From Motiliproteus sediminis (GTDB taxonomy: Bacteria > Pseudomonadota > Gammaproteobacteria > Pseudomonadales > Balneatricaceae), in NCBI RefSeq assembly GCF_017912535.1, contig NZ_JAERQK010000006.1:1-64000 (forward strand): a stretch of 64,000 bases of DNA, in the 5' to 3' direction. Positions 44,680 through 53,988 of the stretch are shown here, one piece after another. The notes below the pieces were generated by a model that saw only the letters and a program-made list of their open reading frames with translations, was not told the DNA's origin and did no database searches. Each line of letters begins with the position of its first letter. The first letter of the stretch is position 1. The position numbers and the translations under genes were made by a program.

Positions 44680-45424
44680 CCGACTCCTCGGCTTCGACCT
44701 GTTCACTGGTCTTGCCGAAACGGCGCTGCCGGCAGCAAAAATCATCGAAGGCCGCTTCGAGCGCCGCGCGGTCGAAGTCAGGCCAGAACAGGGGAGTAAA
44801 ATAGAGTTCCGCATAGGCCAACTGCCACAGCAGAAAATTGCTGATGCGACGATCGCCGCCCGTACGAATACACAGATCCACCGCCGGTTGCCCTGCCAGC
44901 TCCAGCTGCGAGGCCAACTGATCACTATCGATCCGCGCTGGATCCAGCTCACCCGCGGCCACCTGCAGCGCCAGCTTTTGCGCTGCCTGCGCCAGATCCC
45001 ACTGACCGCCGTAGTTGGCGGCGATATTCAGCGTCATGCCGCTATTGCCCGCAGTCAACGCCTCGGCATCAGCTATTTTGGCCTGCAAACTTTCGCTAAA
45101 GCGGCCACGATCACCTATCACCTTGAGACGGATATTGTGTTGGTGAAGCTTCTTGACCTCGCGCTTCAGCGCCAGCATGAACAGCTCCATCAAACCACGC
45201 ACCTCACGCTCGGGGCGCAGCCAGTTCTCGCTACTGAAGGCGAACAGAGTCAGCGATTCCACCCCGTGGCGCGCGCAGCCGTCGACCACCGCACGCACCG
45301 CATCGACGCCGGCTTTGTGCCCGGCGAGACTGGGCAAGCGACGCTCCTTGGCCCAACGATTGTTGCCGTCCATGATGATGGCAACGTGGCGCGGCACCTT
45401 GGCGTAGGTTTTATCGTGCGACAT
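44672..45424 (-). CDS. uppS: Undecaprenyl-diphosphate synthase
   Basis: This cis-prenyltransferase builds the C55 lipid carrier from farnesyl and isopentenyl diphosphates. Motifs are VAIIMDGNNRWAKER (catalytic Asp19), LTLFAFSSENWLRP and DLCIRTGGDRRISNFLLWQLAYAELYF. It has 250 residues. It needs isopentenyl diphosphate, so some isoprenoid pathway must exist although dxr, ispD and ispF are absent from this region. Confidence 0.97.
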   Translation of the reverse strand: MSHDKTYAKVPRHVAIIMDGNNRWAKERRLPSLAGHKAGVDAVRAVVDGCARHGVESLTLFAFSSENWLRPEREVRGLMELFMLALKREVKKLHQHNIRLKVIGDRGRFSESLQAKIADAEALTAGNSGMTLNIAANYGGQWDLAQAAQKLALQVAAGELDPARIDSDQLASQLELAGQPAVDLCIRTGGDRRISNFLLWQLAYAELYFTPLFWPDFDRAALEAAFDDFCCRQRRFGKTSEQVEAEESDA

Positions 45425-45454
45425 ACAGCGGCAGGGTTTGATCCGCGGCGCGGA

Positions 45455-46012
45455 TCAAACCTCCATCAGGTCGGCTTCTTTACGCTGCAGATGCTCATCC
45501 ACCTCACCGATGTATTTATCGGTGATTTTCTGGATCGCATCCTGACCACGACGTTCGTCATCCTCGGTGATCTCCTTCTCCTTCAGAAGGTCCTTGATAT
45601 CACCGTTGGCATCGCGGCGAATATTGCGGATCGCCACACGGGCGTTTTCCGCTTCAGCGCGCGCCTGACGCACGTAACCTTTGCGGGTCTCTTCGGTCAG
45701 CGCTGGCATCGGCACACGAATGTTAGTACCCGCAGTACTCGGATTGAGACCAAGATCGGATTTCATGATCGCTTTTTCGATCTCCGGCACCATCTGCTTT
45801 TCCCAGGGAATGATCGACAGGGTACGCGCGTCTTCGACGTTAATATTCGCCACCTGACTGATCGGCACGTCCGAGCCGTAGTAGGACACCTTGACGGAAT
45901 CCAGAATGCTGGGGTGGGCCCGACCGGTGCGGATCTTTTTGAAGTTATCCATCAACGCCTGGACACTCTTGCCCATACGCTCTTCAGCATCTTGCTTGAT
46001 TTCGTCAATCAC
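45455..46012 (-). CDS. frr: Ribosome recycling factor
   Basis: RRF splits post-termination ribosomes together with EF-G. The 185-residue protein shows the family opening [19 protein letters not shown], the [12 protein letters not shown] segment and the C-terminal coiled coil with [19 protein letters not shown]. The start is GTG 46012 behind AGGAATAAG, 3 bp after pyrH. Confidence 0.97.
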   Translation of the reverse strand: MIDEIKQDAEERMGKSVQALMDNFKKIRTGRAHPSILDSVKVSYYGSDVPISQVANINVEDARTLSIIPWEKQMVPEIEKAIMKSDLGLNPSTAGTNIRVPMPALTEETRKGYVRQARAEAENARVAIRNIRRDANGDIKDLLKEKEITEDDERRGQDAIQKITDKYIGEVDEHLQRKEADLMEV

Positions 46013-46015
46013 GAC

Positions 46016-46759
46016 TTATTCCTCTCTGGGCGCACCGCTATCGATCAGCGTGCCTTCCTCGCCACCACGCACCACGGTAACCAGGGCGCCTGGCTTGTTC
46101 ATATTAAAAACCCGCACCGGCATGGCGTGATCGCGGGTCAGACACATCGCGGTCAAGTCCATAACGCCCAACTGGCGCTCCAGCACTTCGTCATAGCTGA
46201 GACGATCATACTTGGTCGCACTGGGATCCTTGACCGGATCGGCGGAGTAAACACCATCCACCTTGGTCGCCTTCAACACCACGTCCGCCTCGACCTCGAT
46301 GCCACGCAGGCAGGCCGCCGAATCGGTTGTAAAGAAGGGGTTGCCGGTACCGGCAGAAAAAATAACCACGTCCCCCTGACTGAGGTAACGCATGGCATGA
46401 CGACGGTCGTAGTTGTCTACTACCCCCACCATGGAAATAGCTGACATTACACGGGTATTGATGTTGGAGCGCTCCAGCGCGTCGCGCATGGCCAGCGCAT
46501 TCATCACGGTGGCCAGCATCCCCATATGGTCCCCGGTGACCCGGTCCATACCGGCCTTGCTCAGCGCCTCACCACGGAACAGGTTACCGCCACCGATAAC
46601 CAGCCCCACCTGCACGCCGATGCCGACCAACTGGCCGATCTCCAGCGCCATGCGGTCCAGCACCTTGGGATCGATACCGAAGTTCTCGTCTCCCATCAGG
46701 GCTTCGCCACTGAGTTTCAACAAAATTCGCTTGTAACGGGCTTTGCTTTTATCGCTCAC
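46016..46759 (-). CDS. pyrH: Uridylate kinase
   Basis: UMP kinase of the amino-acid-kinase fold supplies UDP for nucleotide and envelope synthesis. The 247-residue sequence has [39 protein letters not shown] and GTLI near the end. It sits in the rpsB-tsf-pyrH-frr order found in most bacteria. Confidence 0.98.
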   Translation of the reverse strand: MSDKSKARYKRILLKLSGEALMGDENFGIDPKVLDRMALEIGQLVGIGVQVGLVIGGGNLFRGEALSKAGMDRVTGDHMGMLATVMNALAMRDALERSNINTRVMSAISMVGVVDNYDRRHAMRYLSQGDVVIFSAGTGNPFFTTDSAACLRGIEVEADVVLKATKVDGVYSADPVKDPSATKYDRLSYDEVLERQLGVMDLTAMCLTRDHAMPVRVFNMNKPGALVTVVRGGEEGTLIDSGAPREE

Positions 46760-46814
46760 GGGCAGGATTCCAAAAAAATGCAGGGAGGCAGTTTAACACC
46801 CGTTGAAAGGGCAT

Positions 46815-46839
46815 GCACGGACCGCGGAGCGGCCCGTGC
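46815..46839 (-). terminator. Possible hairpin after tsf
   Basis: GCACGGACCGC-GGA-GCGGCCCGTGC pairs over 11 positions with one mismatch, 11 bp after the tsf stop. The following leftward sequence has only three T in a row, so it may be a weak terminator or an RNA-stabilising hairpin. Confidence 0.4.
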
Positions 46840-46850
46840 GAGCAACCAAA

Positions 46851-47714
46851 TCAGTTGCCTTTGGCGGCCTGGGCCACCTCAGTGGCGAAGTCAACCTTCT
46901 CCACTTCGATACCTTCACCCACTTCGAAGCGGATGAAAGCGGTTACGTCGGCACCGGCGTCTTTAGCCAGCTTGCCCACGGTTACTTCGGGGTTCTTGAC
47001 GAACGCCTGCTCGACCAGAGAGTTCTCGGCCAGGAACTTCTTCAGACGGCCACCGACCATCTTCTCGGCGATCTCAGCCGGCTTGCCCGCCATATCAGGC
47101 TGAGCCAGGATGATCTCTTTCTCTTTAACCAGCACCTCTTCCGGCATATCTTCGCCCTTAACCACGCGCGGGTTAACGGCTGCTACGTGCATGGCGATAT
47201 CCTTAGCCAGCTCGCCTTCGCCACCGGTCAGCGCCACCAGCACAGCAATCTTGTTATTGCTGTGAACGTAGGCACCAACAACCGGACCTTCCAGCAGCTC
47301 GATACGACGAACACCGATGTTTTCACCGATCTTCTGCACCAGCGCTTCACGCGTGCTTTCCAGCTCACCGGCCATCAACGCAGCAACGTCGGTCTGCTTA
47401 CCGGCAAATGCCGCATCAGCGATGGTATCAACGAAGGCCAGGAAACCGGCGTCACGGGCAACAAAGTCGGTCTCGGAGTTTACTTCAACCAGCACACCGT
47501 AGCTGTTGTCATCGGCAACACGCACCGCGACGACGCCGTCAGCGGCAGTACGGCCCGCCTTCTTGGCGGCCTTCATGCCACTGGACTTGCGCAGGTTCTC
47601 AATCGCCAGCTCAATATCACCACCGGCTTCAGCCAGGGCTTTCTTGCACTCCAGCATACCCAGACTGGTACGCTCGCGAAGCTCTTTAACCATAGAAGCA
47701 GAGATAGCTGCCAT
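46851..47714 (-). CDS. tsf: Translation elongation factor Ts
   Basis: EF-Ts exchanges GDP for GTP on EF-Tu. The 287-residue protein starts [21 protein letters not shown] and contains [17 protein letters not shown] and the EF-Ts signature with [17 protein letters not shown] precedes ATG 47714; the GTG/ATG further up (47750) lies next to the upstream attenuator and is not favoured. Confidence 0.98.
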   Translation of the reverse strand: MAAISASMVKELRERTSLGMLECKKALAEAGGDIELAIENLRKSSGMKAAKKAGRTAADGVVAVRVADDNSYGVLVEVNSETDFVARDAGFLAFVDTIADAAFAGKQTDVAALMAGELESTREALVQKIGENIGVRRIELLEGPVVGAYVHSNNKIAVLVALTGGEGELAKDIAMHVAAVNPRVVKGEDMPEEVLVKEKEIILAQPDMAGKPAEIAEKMVGGRLKKFLAENSLVEQAFVKNPEVTVGKLAKDAGADVTAFIRFEVGEGIEVEKVDFATEVAQAAKGN

Positions 47715-47754
47715 GATGGTTCCTCTTGAATCTTGGGGGTTCACATTCAAATTT

Positions 47755-47782
47755 AAAAAAGGGGAGCCCAGCTCCCCCTTTT
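47755..47782 (-). terminator. Intergenic hairpin/attenuator between rpsB and tsf
   Basis: Read leftwards, AAAAGGGGGAGC-TGG-GCTCCCC followed by six T is a complete intrinsic terminator shape placed 20 bp after the rpsB stop and 41 bp before tsf. A partial terminator at this place is known in E. coli, where it sets the S2 to EF-Ts ratio; the same role is inferred here. Confidence 0.85.
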
Positions 47783-47801
47783 CGAAGCATCAAGCCCGCG
47801 C

Positions 47802-48533
47802 TTATTCAGCCGCTGCTTCCTGCTCCTCAACCTCAACAAACTCACCAGCAGTAGTACTGGAGCCTTCCAGGCACGCATCCGCAACAGCTTTAACGTAGAT
47901 CTGGATAGCACGCAGCGCGTCATCGTTGCCGGGGATGATGTAGTCGATACCATCAGGGTTGCTGTTGGTGTCAACCACGCCGATAACCGGGATACCCAGC
48001 TTGTTCGCTTCGTTTATCGCAATACGCTCGTGATCAACGTCAACAACGAACAGCGCATCGGGCAGACCGCCCATCTCCTTGATACCACCGATAGAACGCT
48101 CCAGCTTCTCCATTTCACGGGTCAGCATCAGCACTTCTTTCTTGGTCAGGATGTCGAAGGTACCATCGCTGGACTGCTGCTCAAGCTCACGCAGACGCTT
48201 GATAGAGGCGCGAATGGTCTTGTAGTTGGTCAACATGCCGCCCAACCAACGATGGTTGACGTAAGGCATACCGGCGCGCTGCGCTTCCTGCTTGATCACC
48301 TTGCCGGCAGCACGCTTGGTGCCAACGAACAGGATCTTGTTCTTGTTGGACGCCAGACGCTGAACCACTTCCAGCGCATTGTTCAGCGCAGGAACGGTGT
48401 GCTCCAGGTTGATGATATGGATCTTGTTGCGAGCGCCGAAAATGTACTTGCCCATTTTCGGGTTCCAGTAACGGGTCTGGTGACCGAAGTGAGCACCGGC
48501 TTTCAGCAGCTCACGCATAGAAACTTTAGACAT
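47802..48533 (-). CDS. rpsB: 30S ribosomal protein S2
   Basis: S2 has 243 residues, with [22 protein letters not shown] at the N-terminus, [26 protein letters not shown] and [30 protein letters not shown]. The acidic C-terminal tail is usual. It is first in the rpsB-tsf operon and has a long structured leader with a sigma-70 promoter. Confidence 0.98.
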   Translation of the reverse strand: MSKVSMRELLKAGAHFGHQTRYWNPKMGKYIFGARNKIHIINLEHTVPALNNALEVVQRLASNKNKILFVGTKRAAGKVIKQEAQRAGMPYVNHRWLGGMLTNYKTIRASIKRLRELEQQSSDGTFDILTKKEVLMLTREMEKLERSIGGIKEMGGLPDALFVVDVDHERIAINEANKLGIPVIGVVDTNSNPDGIDYIIPGNDDALRAIQIYVKAVADACLEGSSTTAGEFVEVEEQEAAAE

Positions 48534-48643
48534 GCTAATTCCTGATTTTTAACGGGTTATGCCTCCATACACCCCATTCCACAACCCCGGAGGGCACCCA
48601 GCAGAATGTGACGGTGCATGTGCGACGTTAACAGCTCTGTTTA

Positions 48644-48675
48644 GCTGCCGATTTCCGGACACGGAATTCGGCAGC
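48644..48675 (-). promoter_or_regulatory. Hairpin in the rpsB 5' leader
   Basis: GCTGCCGA-ATTCCG-TGTC-CGGAAA-TCGGCAGC forms about 13 pairs with one A-A mismatch. It sits at the very 5' end of the rpsB transcript predicted from the promoter at 48681-48709, with about 110 nt of leader to follow. S2 represses its own mRNA through a conserved leader in gammaproteobacteria; this hairpin is a candidate for part of that element. Confidence 0.55.
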
Positions 48676-48680
48676 GCGAC

Positions 48681-48709
48681 TTTATACCACAAAGCCGGTG
48701 CGATATAAA
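48681..48709 (-). promoter_or_regulatory. Sigma-70 promoter of rpsB-tsf
   Basis: Read leftwards, TTTATA (48709-48704), a 17-bp spacer and TATAAA (48686-48681), followed by a GC-rich GTCGCGC discriminator typical of stringently controlled translation genes. Confidence 0.65.
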
Positions 48710-48724
48710 GTGACAGTAGCGCAG

Positions 48725-48752
48725 TTAAAACCGCTGCGGATGCGTGTACAAT
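48725..48752 (+). promoter_or_regulatory. Candidate sigma-70 promoter of map
   Basis: TTAAAA (48725-48730), 16-bp spacer, TACAAT (48747-48752), about 78 bp before the map start. It is back to back with the rpsB promoter. No riboswitch or other gene is seen in the 296-bp spacer. Confidence 0.5.
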
Positions 48753-48829
48753 GGCCCCCTGCCCGCATTCGATGCTAACCACCCCGGTCGTTAGACCGCG
48801 CCAACATAACGCTGGACTGCTGAACCCGA

Positions 48830-49606
48830 ATGACCATCACGTATAAAAACGCTGAAGCGATTGAAAAGATGCGCGTCGCCGGCCAACTGGCCGCTGAGGT
48901 GCTGGAAATGATCGAACCCCACGTCCAACCCGGGGTGACCACCAACGAACTGAATACGCTCTGCCACGACTATATCGTCGAGGTGCAGCAGGCGATTCCT
49001 GCGCCGCTTGATTATCACGGCTTTCCCAAATCGATCTGCACCTCAGTCAACCAGGTGGTCTGTCACGGCATCCCCAACGACAAACCGCTCAAGCAGGGCG
49101 ATATCATCAATATCGATATCACCGTGATCAAAGACGGCTATCACGGCGATACCAGCAAGATGTTTTACGTCGGCAAGGTAGCCCCGCACGCCAAGCGCTT
49201 GGTCGAGGTCGCTCAGGAGTGCCTGTACCTCGGTATCAAGATGGTCAGGCCCGGCATTCGTCTGGGTGACATCGGTCACGCCATCCAGAAGCACGCCGAA
49301 GGCAACTATTACAGCGTGGTGCGCGAGTACTGCGGCCACGGTATTGGCGAGGCGTTCCATGAAGAGCCCCAGGTACTGCACTACGGCAAACCGGGCACCG
49401 GGGTCGAACTCAAGCCCGGCATGACCTTTACCATTGAGCCGATGATCAACGCGGGCAAGCGCCACACCAAGCTATCCAAAAAGGATGGCTGGACCGTCGA
49501 AACCGTTGACCGACGCAACTCGGCTCAGTGGGAACACACCCTGCTGGTTACCGAAACCGGCTACGAAGTCCTCACCCTGCGTCCTGAAGAGCAGGGCAAG
49601 CTTTAA
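48830..49606 (+). CDS. map: Methionine aminopeptidase, type I
   Basis: It removes the initiator methionine from new proteins. The 258-residue protein has the five metal ligands of the family in IDITVIKDGYHGDTSKMF (two Asp), YCGHGIGEAFHEEP (His), FTIEPMIN (Glu) and QWEHTLLV (Glu). It is divergent from rpsB, as in Pseudomonas. No clear ribosome site precedes the ATG. Confidence 0.97.
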   Translation: MTITYKNAEAIEKMRVAGQLAAEVLEMIEPHVQPGVTTNELNTLCHDYIVEVQQAIPAPLDYHGFPKSICTSVNQVVCHGIPNDKPLKQGDIINIDITVIKDGYHGDTSKMFYVGKVAPHAKRLVEVAQECLYLGIKMVRPGIRLGDIGHAIQKHAEGNYYSVVREYCGHGIGEAFHEEPQVLHYGKPGTGVELKPGMTFTIEPMINAGKRHTKLSKKDGWTVETVDRRNSAQWEHTLLVTETGYEVLTLRPEEQGKL

Positions 49607-49617
49607 CGGAGATCCCC

Positions 49618-52314
49618 ATGACCGACCTGCTCGCCGACTTTGCCGCCGACCCCAGCCTGTTCGACGCCGAAGCCTTCGATCAGACCACCGTCGATAGCCG
49701 CGGCTTTTTGAGCCTGTTTAAAAAGGCATTGGCAGAAGGTCAGGAAACCCTCAACCGGCGCTTCCGCGAAGGAGCCGACATCCGCACCCTGATCTACGGC
49801 CGCGCCTGGATGCTCGACCAGCTGATGAAGCGCGCCTGGGCCCAGTTCGACTGGCCCTCGGGCGATCAGGTCAGTCTGGTCGCGGTCGGCGGCTACGGCC
49901 GCGCCGAACTGCATCCGCACTCTGACATCGATCTGATGATCCTGCTGCGCGACGGCGATCCAGAGCAATACCGGGAAAGCATCGAGGGCTTTATCACCCT
50001 GCTGTGGGATATCAACCTCGACGTCGGCAGCAGCGTGCGCAATATCGAGCAGTGCTTTGAGGAGGCGCGTAAGGATATCACCGTCGCCACCAACCTGATC
50101 GAGTCACGGACGCTGGTGGGCAACGACGAGCTGCGCCAGCAGATGTTCGAGCGGGTCACCGATGAAAGCGCCTGGTCGAGCAAGGAGTTTTACAAAGCCA
50201 AGGTGGAGGAACAGCGGGGCCGCCACAAGCGCACCAACGATACCGAATACAACCTGGAGCCCAACATCAAGGACTCCCCCGGCGGCCTGCGTGACATTCA
50301 AACCGTTGGCTGGGTAGCCAAACGCCACTTTGGCGCCACCTACGTGCGCGACCTGGTCGACCACGGTTTTTTGACCGAAAGCGAGCTGGACGCGCTGGAC
50401 AAGGGCGAGCGTTATCTCTGGAGCGTTCGCTACGCCCTGCACATGCTCACCGATCGCTGCGAGAACCGCCTGCTGTTTGACCACCAGCGCACGCTGGCCA
50501 AGTTCTTTGGCTATGAAGACACCGAAGGCAAGCGCGCGGTGGAGCAGTTCATGAGCAAGTACTACCGCATTGCCATGGCGCTGGCAGAGTTCAACGACAT
50601 GCTGCTGCAGCATTTTGAAGAAGCGATTCTGGCCGACGAGCACAACAACGAAACCCGCCCGCTCAACAACCGCTTCCAGATCCGCGACGAGCATATCGAG
50701 GTGGTGGACGACGAGGTATTCGAGAAGTCGCCGTTCGCGATGATGGAGATGTTCGTGCTGCTGGCCCAGAACCCCGAGCTCAAAGGGGTGCGCGCCTCCA
50801 CCATGAAGCTGCTGCGCGAACACCGTCACCTGATCGACGAGGAGTTCCGTCACGACATTCGCAACACCAGCCTGTTCATGGAGCTACTGCGCTCGCCGGA
50901 AGGGGTGACCACCGAACTGAGGCGCATGAACCGCTACGGCATTCTGGGACGTTATCTGCCGGAGTTCGGCAAGATCGTTGGCCAGATGCAGCACGACCTG
51001 TTCCATATCTACACCGTCGATGCGCACACCCTCAAAGTGATCACCAACATGCGCCGCTTCCGCCATAGCGACCAGCAGGACCAGTTCCCGATCGCTAACC
51101 GCATCGTGCGCCAGGTACCCAAGGTCGCCCTGCTCTACGTCGCCGGTCTGTACCACGACATCGCCAAGGGGCGCGGCGGTGATCACTCGGAGCTGGGCGC
51201 GGTGGACGCCATCGCCTTCTGCGAACGCCACCACCTCGGCAAGTGGGATACCCATCTGGTGGCCTGGCTGGTGGAAAACCACCTGCTGATGTCGATGACC
51301 GCCCAGCGCAAGGATATTTCCGACCCGGAAGTGATCCACGACTTTGCCATGCGGGTGCGCGATTCGATCCACCTCGACTACCTCTACGCCCTCACCGTGG
51401 CCGACATCTGCGCCACCAACAACACCCTGTGGAACAACTGGCGCGCCACCCTGATGCGTCAACTTTACAACGAGACCAAGCGGGTACTGCGGCGCGGACT
51501 GGAAAACCCGATCAACAAGGAAGACCGGATCGAGCAGGTACAAAAAGAGGCCCTCGACACCCTCAAGCACCAGGGCATCAGCGACTACAGCGCCGAATGT
51601 TTGTGGGCCACCCTGCACGAAGACTACTTTCTGCGTAACGAAGCCGCAGACGTTGCCTGGCACACCGAAGCGATCATCAGCCACCATGACCGCAGCCAGC
51701 CACTGGTATTGGTCAAGGGCACCAGCGCCCGCATCTACGAAGGCGCCACCCAGATCTTCATTTTCATGAAGGATCACGAGGGTCTGTTTGCCGCCACCGC
51801 CGCCACCCTGGATCAGTTGAACCTCAGCATCCAGGACGCGAGGATCATGACCAACGACGACGGTTACAGCTACAACACCTTCATCGTGCTGGACGAAAAC
51901 AACCAGTCCATCGATCACGACCCGGATATGATCGCGTTGATCAAGGAGCGGCTGGTGGAGGAGCTCGACGATCCCGCCGACTACAAGGCGATCGTGCAAC
52001 GCCGGGTCCCGCGCCAGCTGAAACTGTTCGCCATGCGCACCCAGGTGATTCTTTCCACCGATCCCGAGCGCCATGTCACCACCATGGAGGTGACCACCTC
52101 CGACCGGCCGGGCCTGCTGGCGCGGATCGGTCAGGTATTCCTCGAGTGCGGCGTACACCTGCTCAAAGCCAAAATCGTCAACGTTGGCGAGCGGGTGGAG
52201 GACGTATTCTTTATCACCGATCGAGCGGGCGAACCGATTACCGATCCGGATCTGGCCAAATACCTGCAAGACCGCATCATCGAAGAGCTGGACCGACAGC
52301 TTGAGACCGCCTGA
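49618..52314 (+). CDS. glnD: Bifunctional uridylyltransferase/uridylyl-removing enzyme GlnD
   Basis: GlnD senses glutamine and adds or removes UMP on PII proteins. In its 898 residues the nucleotidyltransferase motif GGYGRAELHPHSDIDLMIL lies near residue 90, the HD hydrolase domain shows LYHDIAKGRGGDHSELGA near 510, and two ACT domains (about 710-890, with TTSDRPGLLARIGQVF) bind glutamine. It has GGAG before the ATG and follows map by 11 bp. Confidence 0.97.
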   Translation: MTDLLADFAADPSLFDAEAFDQTTVDSRGFLSLFKKALAEGQETLNRRFREGADIRTLIYGRAWMLDQLMKRAWAQFDWPSGDQVSLVAVGGYGRAELHPHSDIDLMILLRDGDPEQYRESIEGFITLLWDINLDVGSSVRNIEQCFEEARKDITVATNLIESRTLVGNDELRQQMFERVTDESAWSSKEFYKAKVEEQRGRHKRTNDTEYNLEPNIKDSPGGLRDIQTVGWVAKRHFGATYVRDLVDHGFLTESELDALDKGERYLWSVRYALHMLTDRCENRLLFDHQRTLAKFFGYEDTEGKRAVEQFMSKYYRIAMALAEFNDMLLQHFEEAILADEHNNETRPLNNRFQIRDEHIEVVDDEVFEKSPFAMMEMFVLLAQNPELKGVRASTMKLLREHRHLIDEEFRHDIRNTSLFMELLRSPEGVTTELRRMNRYGILGRYLPEFGKIVGQMQHDLFHIYTVDAHTLKVITNMRRFRHSDQQDQFPIANRIVRQVPKVALLYVAGLYHDIAKGRGGDHSELGAVDAIAFCERHHLGKWDTHLVAWLVENHLLMSMTAQRKDISDPEVIHDFAMRVRDSIHLDYLYALTVADICATNNTLWNNWRATLMRQLYNETKRVLRRGLENPINKEDRIEQVQKEALDTLKHQGISDYSAECLWATLHEDYFLRNEAADVAWHTEAIISHHDRSQPLVLVKGTSARIYEGATQIFIFMKDHEGLFAATAATLDQLNLSIQDARIMTNDDGYSYNTFIVLDENNQSIDHDPDMIALIKERLVEELDDPADYKAIVQRRVPRQLKLFAMRTQVILSTDPERHVTTMEVTTSDRPGLLARIGQVFLECGVHLLKAKIVNVGERVEDVFFITDRAGEPITDPDLAKYLQDRIIEELDRQLETA

Positions 52315-52331
52315 GGCGCAACAGATGCGAT

Positions 52332-52360
52332 TTGTCACCCGCTACCATGCTCTTTATAAT
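52332..52360 (+). promoter_or_regulatory. Sigma-70 promoter of the dapC operon
   Basis: TTGTCA (52332-52337), a 17-bp spacer and a perfect TATAAT (52355-52360), 50 bp before the dapC ATG. Confidence 0.8.
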
Positions 52361-52410
52361 CCGCCGCGTCCGGCCACAGCGGACGCCGCCAACTACACCC
52401 ACGGAAGCGC

Positions 52411-53628
52411 ATGAACCCAGATCTTGAACTGTTACAGCCCTATCCTTTTGAGCGTCTCAACCGCCTCAAGGCCGGTGCCACGCCACCCGCCCGGCTGGAT
52501 CACATTGCGCTGTCGATCGGGGAGCCCCGCCACCCGGCACCCGCGTTCGTGAAACAGACTCTGGTCGATTCACTCGACGGTTTGTCCGGCTACCCCAGCA
52601 CCAAGGGCCTGCCGGAGCTGCGCGCGGCCATGGCAGCCTGGGCCGAGCGCCGCTTCAAGCTGGGAGCCGGCGGGCTCGACCCGGAAACCCAGATCCTGCC
52701 CTGTAACGGCACCCGTGAAGCCCTGTTCGCTATCACCCAAACGCTGATCGAGCGCCAGCCGGACGGCACCCGACCGCTGGTGGTCAGCCCCAACCCCTTC
52801 TACCAGATCTACGAAGGAGCCGCGTATCTTGCCGGCGCTGAGCCCCATTTTCTCAGCTGCAGCGCCGCCAACGGGTTTCTACCGGACTTTGACGCGGTAC
52901 CTGCGGCGGTATGGCAGCGCTGCCAGCTGCTGTTTATCTGCTCCCCCGGCAATCCCACCGGTGCGGTCATACCCAGCGCACGGCTACAGCAGCTGATCAG
53001 ACTTGCCGACCAGTACGACTTTGTCATCGCCGCCGACGAATGCTATTCCGAGATCTATTTCGATGAAACCCGTCCGCCGGCAGGGCTGCTGCAGGCCTGT
53101 GCCGAAATGGGTCGCCATGACTTCCGCCGCTGCCTGGTGTTCCACAGCTTGTCGAAGCGCTCCAACCTGCCCGGACTGCGCTCCGGCTTCGTCGCTGGGG
53201 ACGCCGGGATCATGCAGCGTTTTCTGCTCTACCGGACCTATCACGGCTGCGCCATGCCGCTGCAGACCCAGCACGCCAGCATCGCGGCCTGGAACGACGA
53301 AGTCCACGTGCGCGCCAACCGCGACCTCTACCGGACCAAGTTCGATGCAGTGCTGGAGATTCTCGACGGCGCTCTGGAGGTCGAACGACCCGATGCGGGG
53401 TTCTATCTCTGGGCCCAAACCCCTGGCGACGAACAACAGTTCGCCCGCGAGCTGTTCGCCCAACAACACATTACCGTGCTGCCCGGATCATACCTGTCCC
53501 GCGATACCGATGACGGCAACCCCGGAGCCGGGCGTGTCCGCATGGCGTTGGTAGCCGAACCGCAACAATGTGTTGAAGCGGCGCAGCGTATCCGTCAGTT
53601 TATCCACCAGCACAAAGGCTCTGTATGA
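52411..53628 (+). CDS. dapC: Succinyldiaminopimelate transaminase
   Basis: This class I PLP aminotransferase of lysine and diaminopimelate synthesis has 405 residues. The PLP-binding Lys is in VFHSLSKRSNLPGLRSGF near residue 245; IAADECYSEIYFDE holds the conserved Asp and Tyr. The substrate assignment rests on the neighbouring dapD and the conserved glnD-dapC-arsC-dapD order of Pseudomonas. It overlaps the next gene by 4 bp (ATGA). Confidence 0.93.
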   Translation: MNPDLELLQPYPFERLNRLKAGATPPARLDHIALSIGEPRHPAPAFVKQTLVDSLDGLSGYPSTKGLPELRAAMAAWAERRFKLGAGGLDPETQILPCNGTREALFAITQTLIERQPDGTRPLVVSPNPFYQIYEGAAYLAGAEPHFLSCSAANGFLPDFDAVPAAVWQRCQLLFICSPGNPTGAVIPSARLQQLIRLADQYDFVIAADECYSEIYFDETRPPAGLLQACAEMGRHDFRRCLVFHSLSKRSNLPGLRSGFVAGDAGIMQRFLLYRTYHGCAMPLQTQHASIAAWNDEVHVRANRDLYRTKFDAVLEILDGALEVERPDAGFYLWAQTPGDEQQFARELFAQQHITVLPGSYLSRDTDDGNPGAGRVRMALVAEPQQCVEAAQRIRQFIHQHKGSV

Positions 53629-53969
53629 TCACTCTGTACGGCATCCCCAACTGCGACACCATCAAGAAAGCCCGTAAGTGGCTTGACGCTGAAGGTGTCA
53701 GCTATCGGTTTCATGACTATCGCAAAGAGGGTCTCAACGCCGATCAACTGAACGCCTGGTGCGACGAGCTGGGGTGGGAAAACCTGCTCAACCGCCGCGG
53801 CACCACATGGCGCCAACTGCCCGAGGCCGAGCGTGAGCAGATCAACCGCGAGCGGGCGGTGGCGCTGATGCTGGCCCATCCGGCAATGATCAAACGGCCG
53901 CTGCTCGACCTTGGCAGCGCACGCAAGCTGGGCTTCAAAGAAGCCGATTACCAATCCTATTTTGTTTAA
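53625..53969 (+). CDS. ArsC/Spx-family thioredoxin-fold protein (YffB type)
   Basis: This 114-residue protein has a single active-site-like Cys10 (YGIPNCDTIKKARKWL), then a helix, and the C-terminal KRPLLDLG segment of the ArsC/YffB family. It is not in an arsenic operon; it sits between dapC and dapD as in Pseudomonas. A glutathione-dependent reductase role has been proposed for YffB, but the physiological task is unknown. Confidence 0.88.
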   Translation: MITLYGIPNCDTIKKARKWLDAEGVSYRFHDYRKEGLNADQLNAWCDELGWENLLNRRGTTWRQLPEAEREQINRERAVALMLAHPAMIKRPLLDLGSARKLGFKEADYQSYFV

Positions 53970-53988
53970 CACCAGAGCGGAGAGAACC

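Noticed and set aside
44888-46444. 518-codon plus-strand frame across uppS, frr and pyrH
   Set aside because: It spans three well supported genes on the other strand and has no recognisable domain.
50884-52338. 484-codon frame opposite glnD
   Set aside because: It mirrors glnD; composition and lack of motifs argue against a gene.
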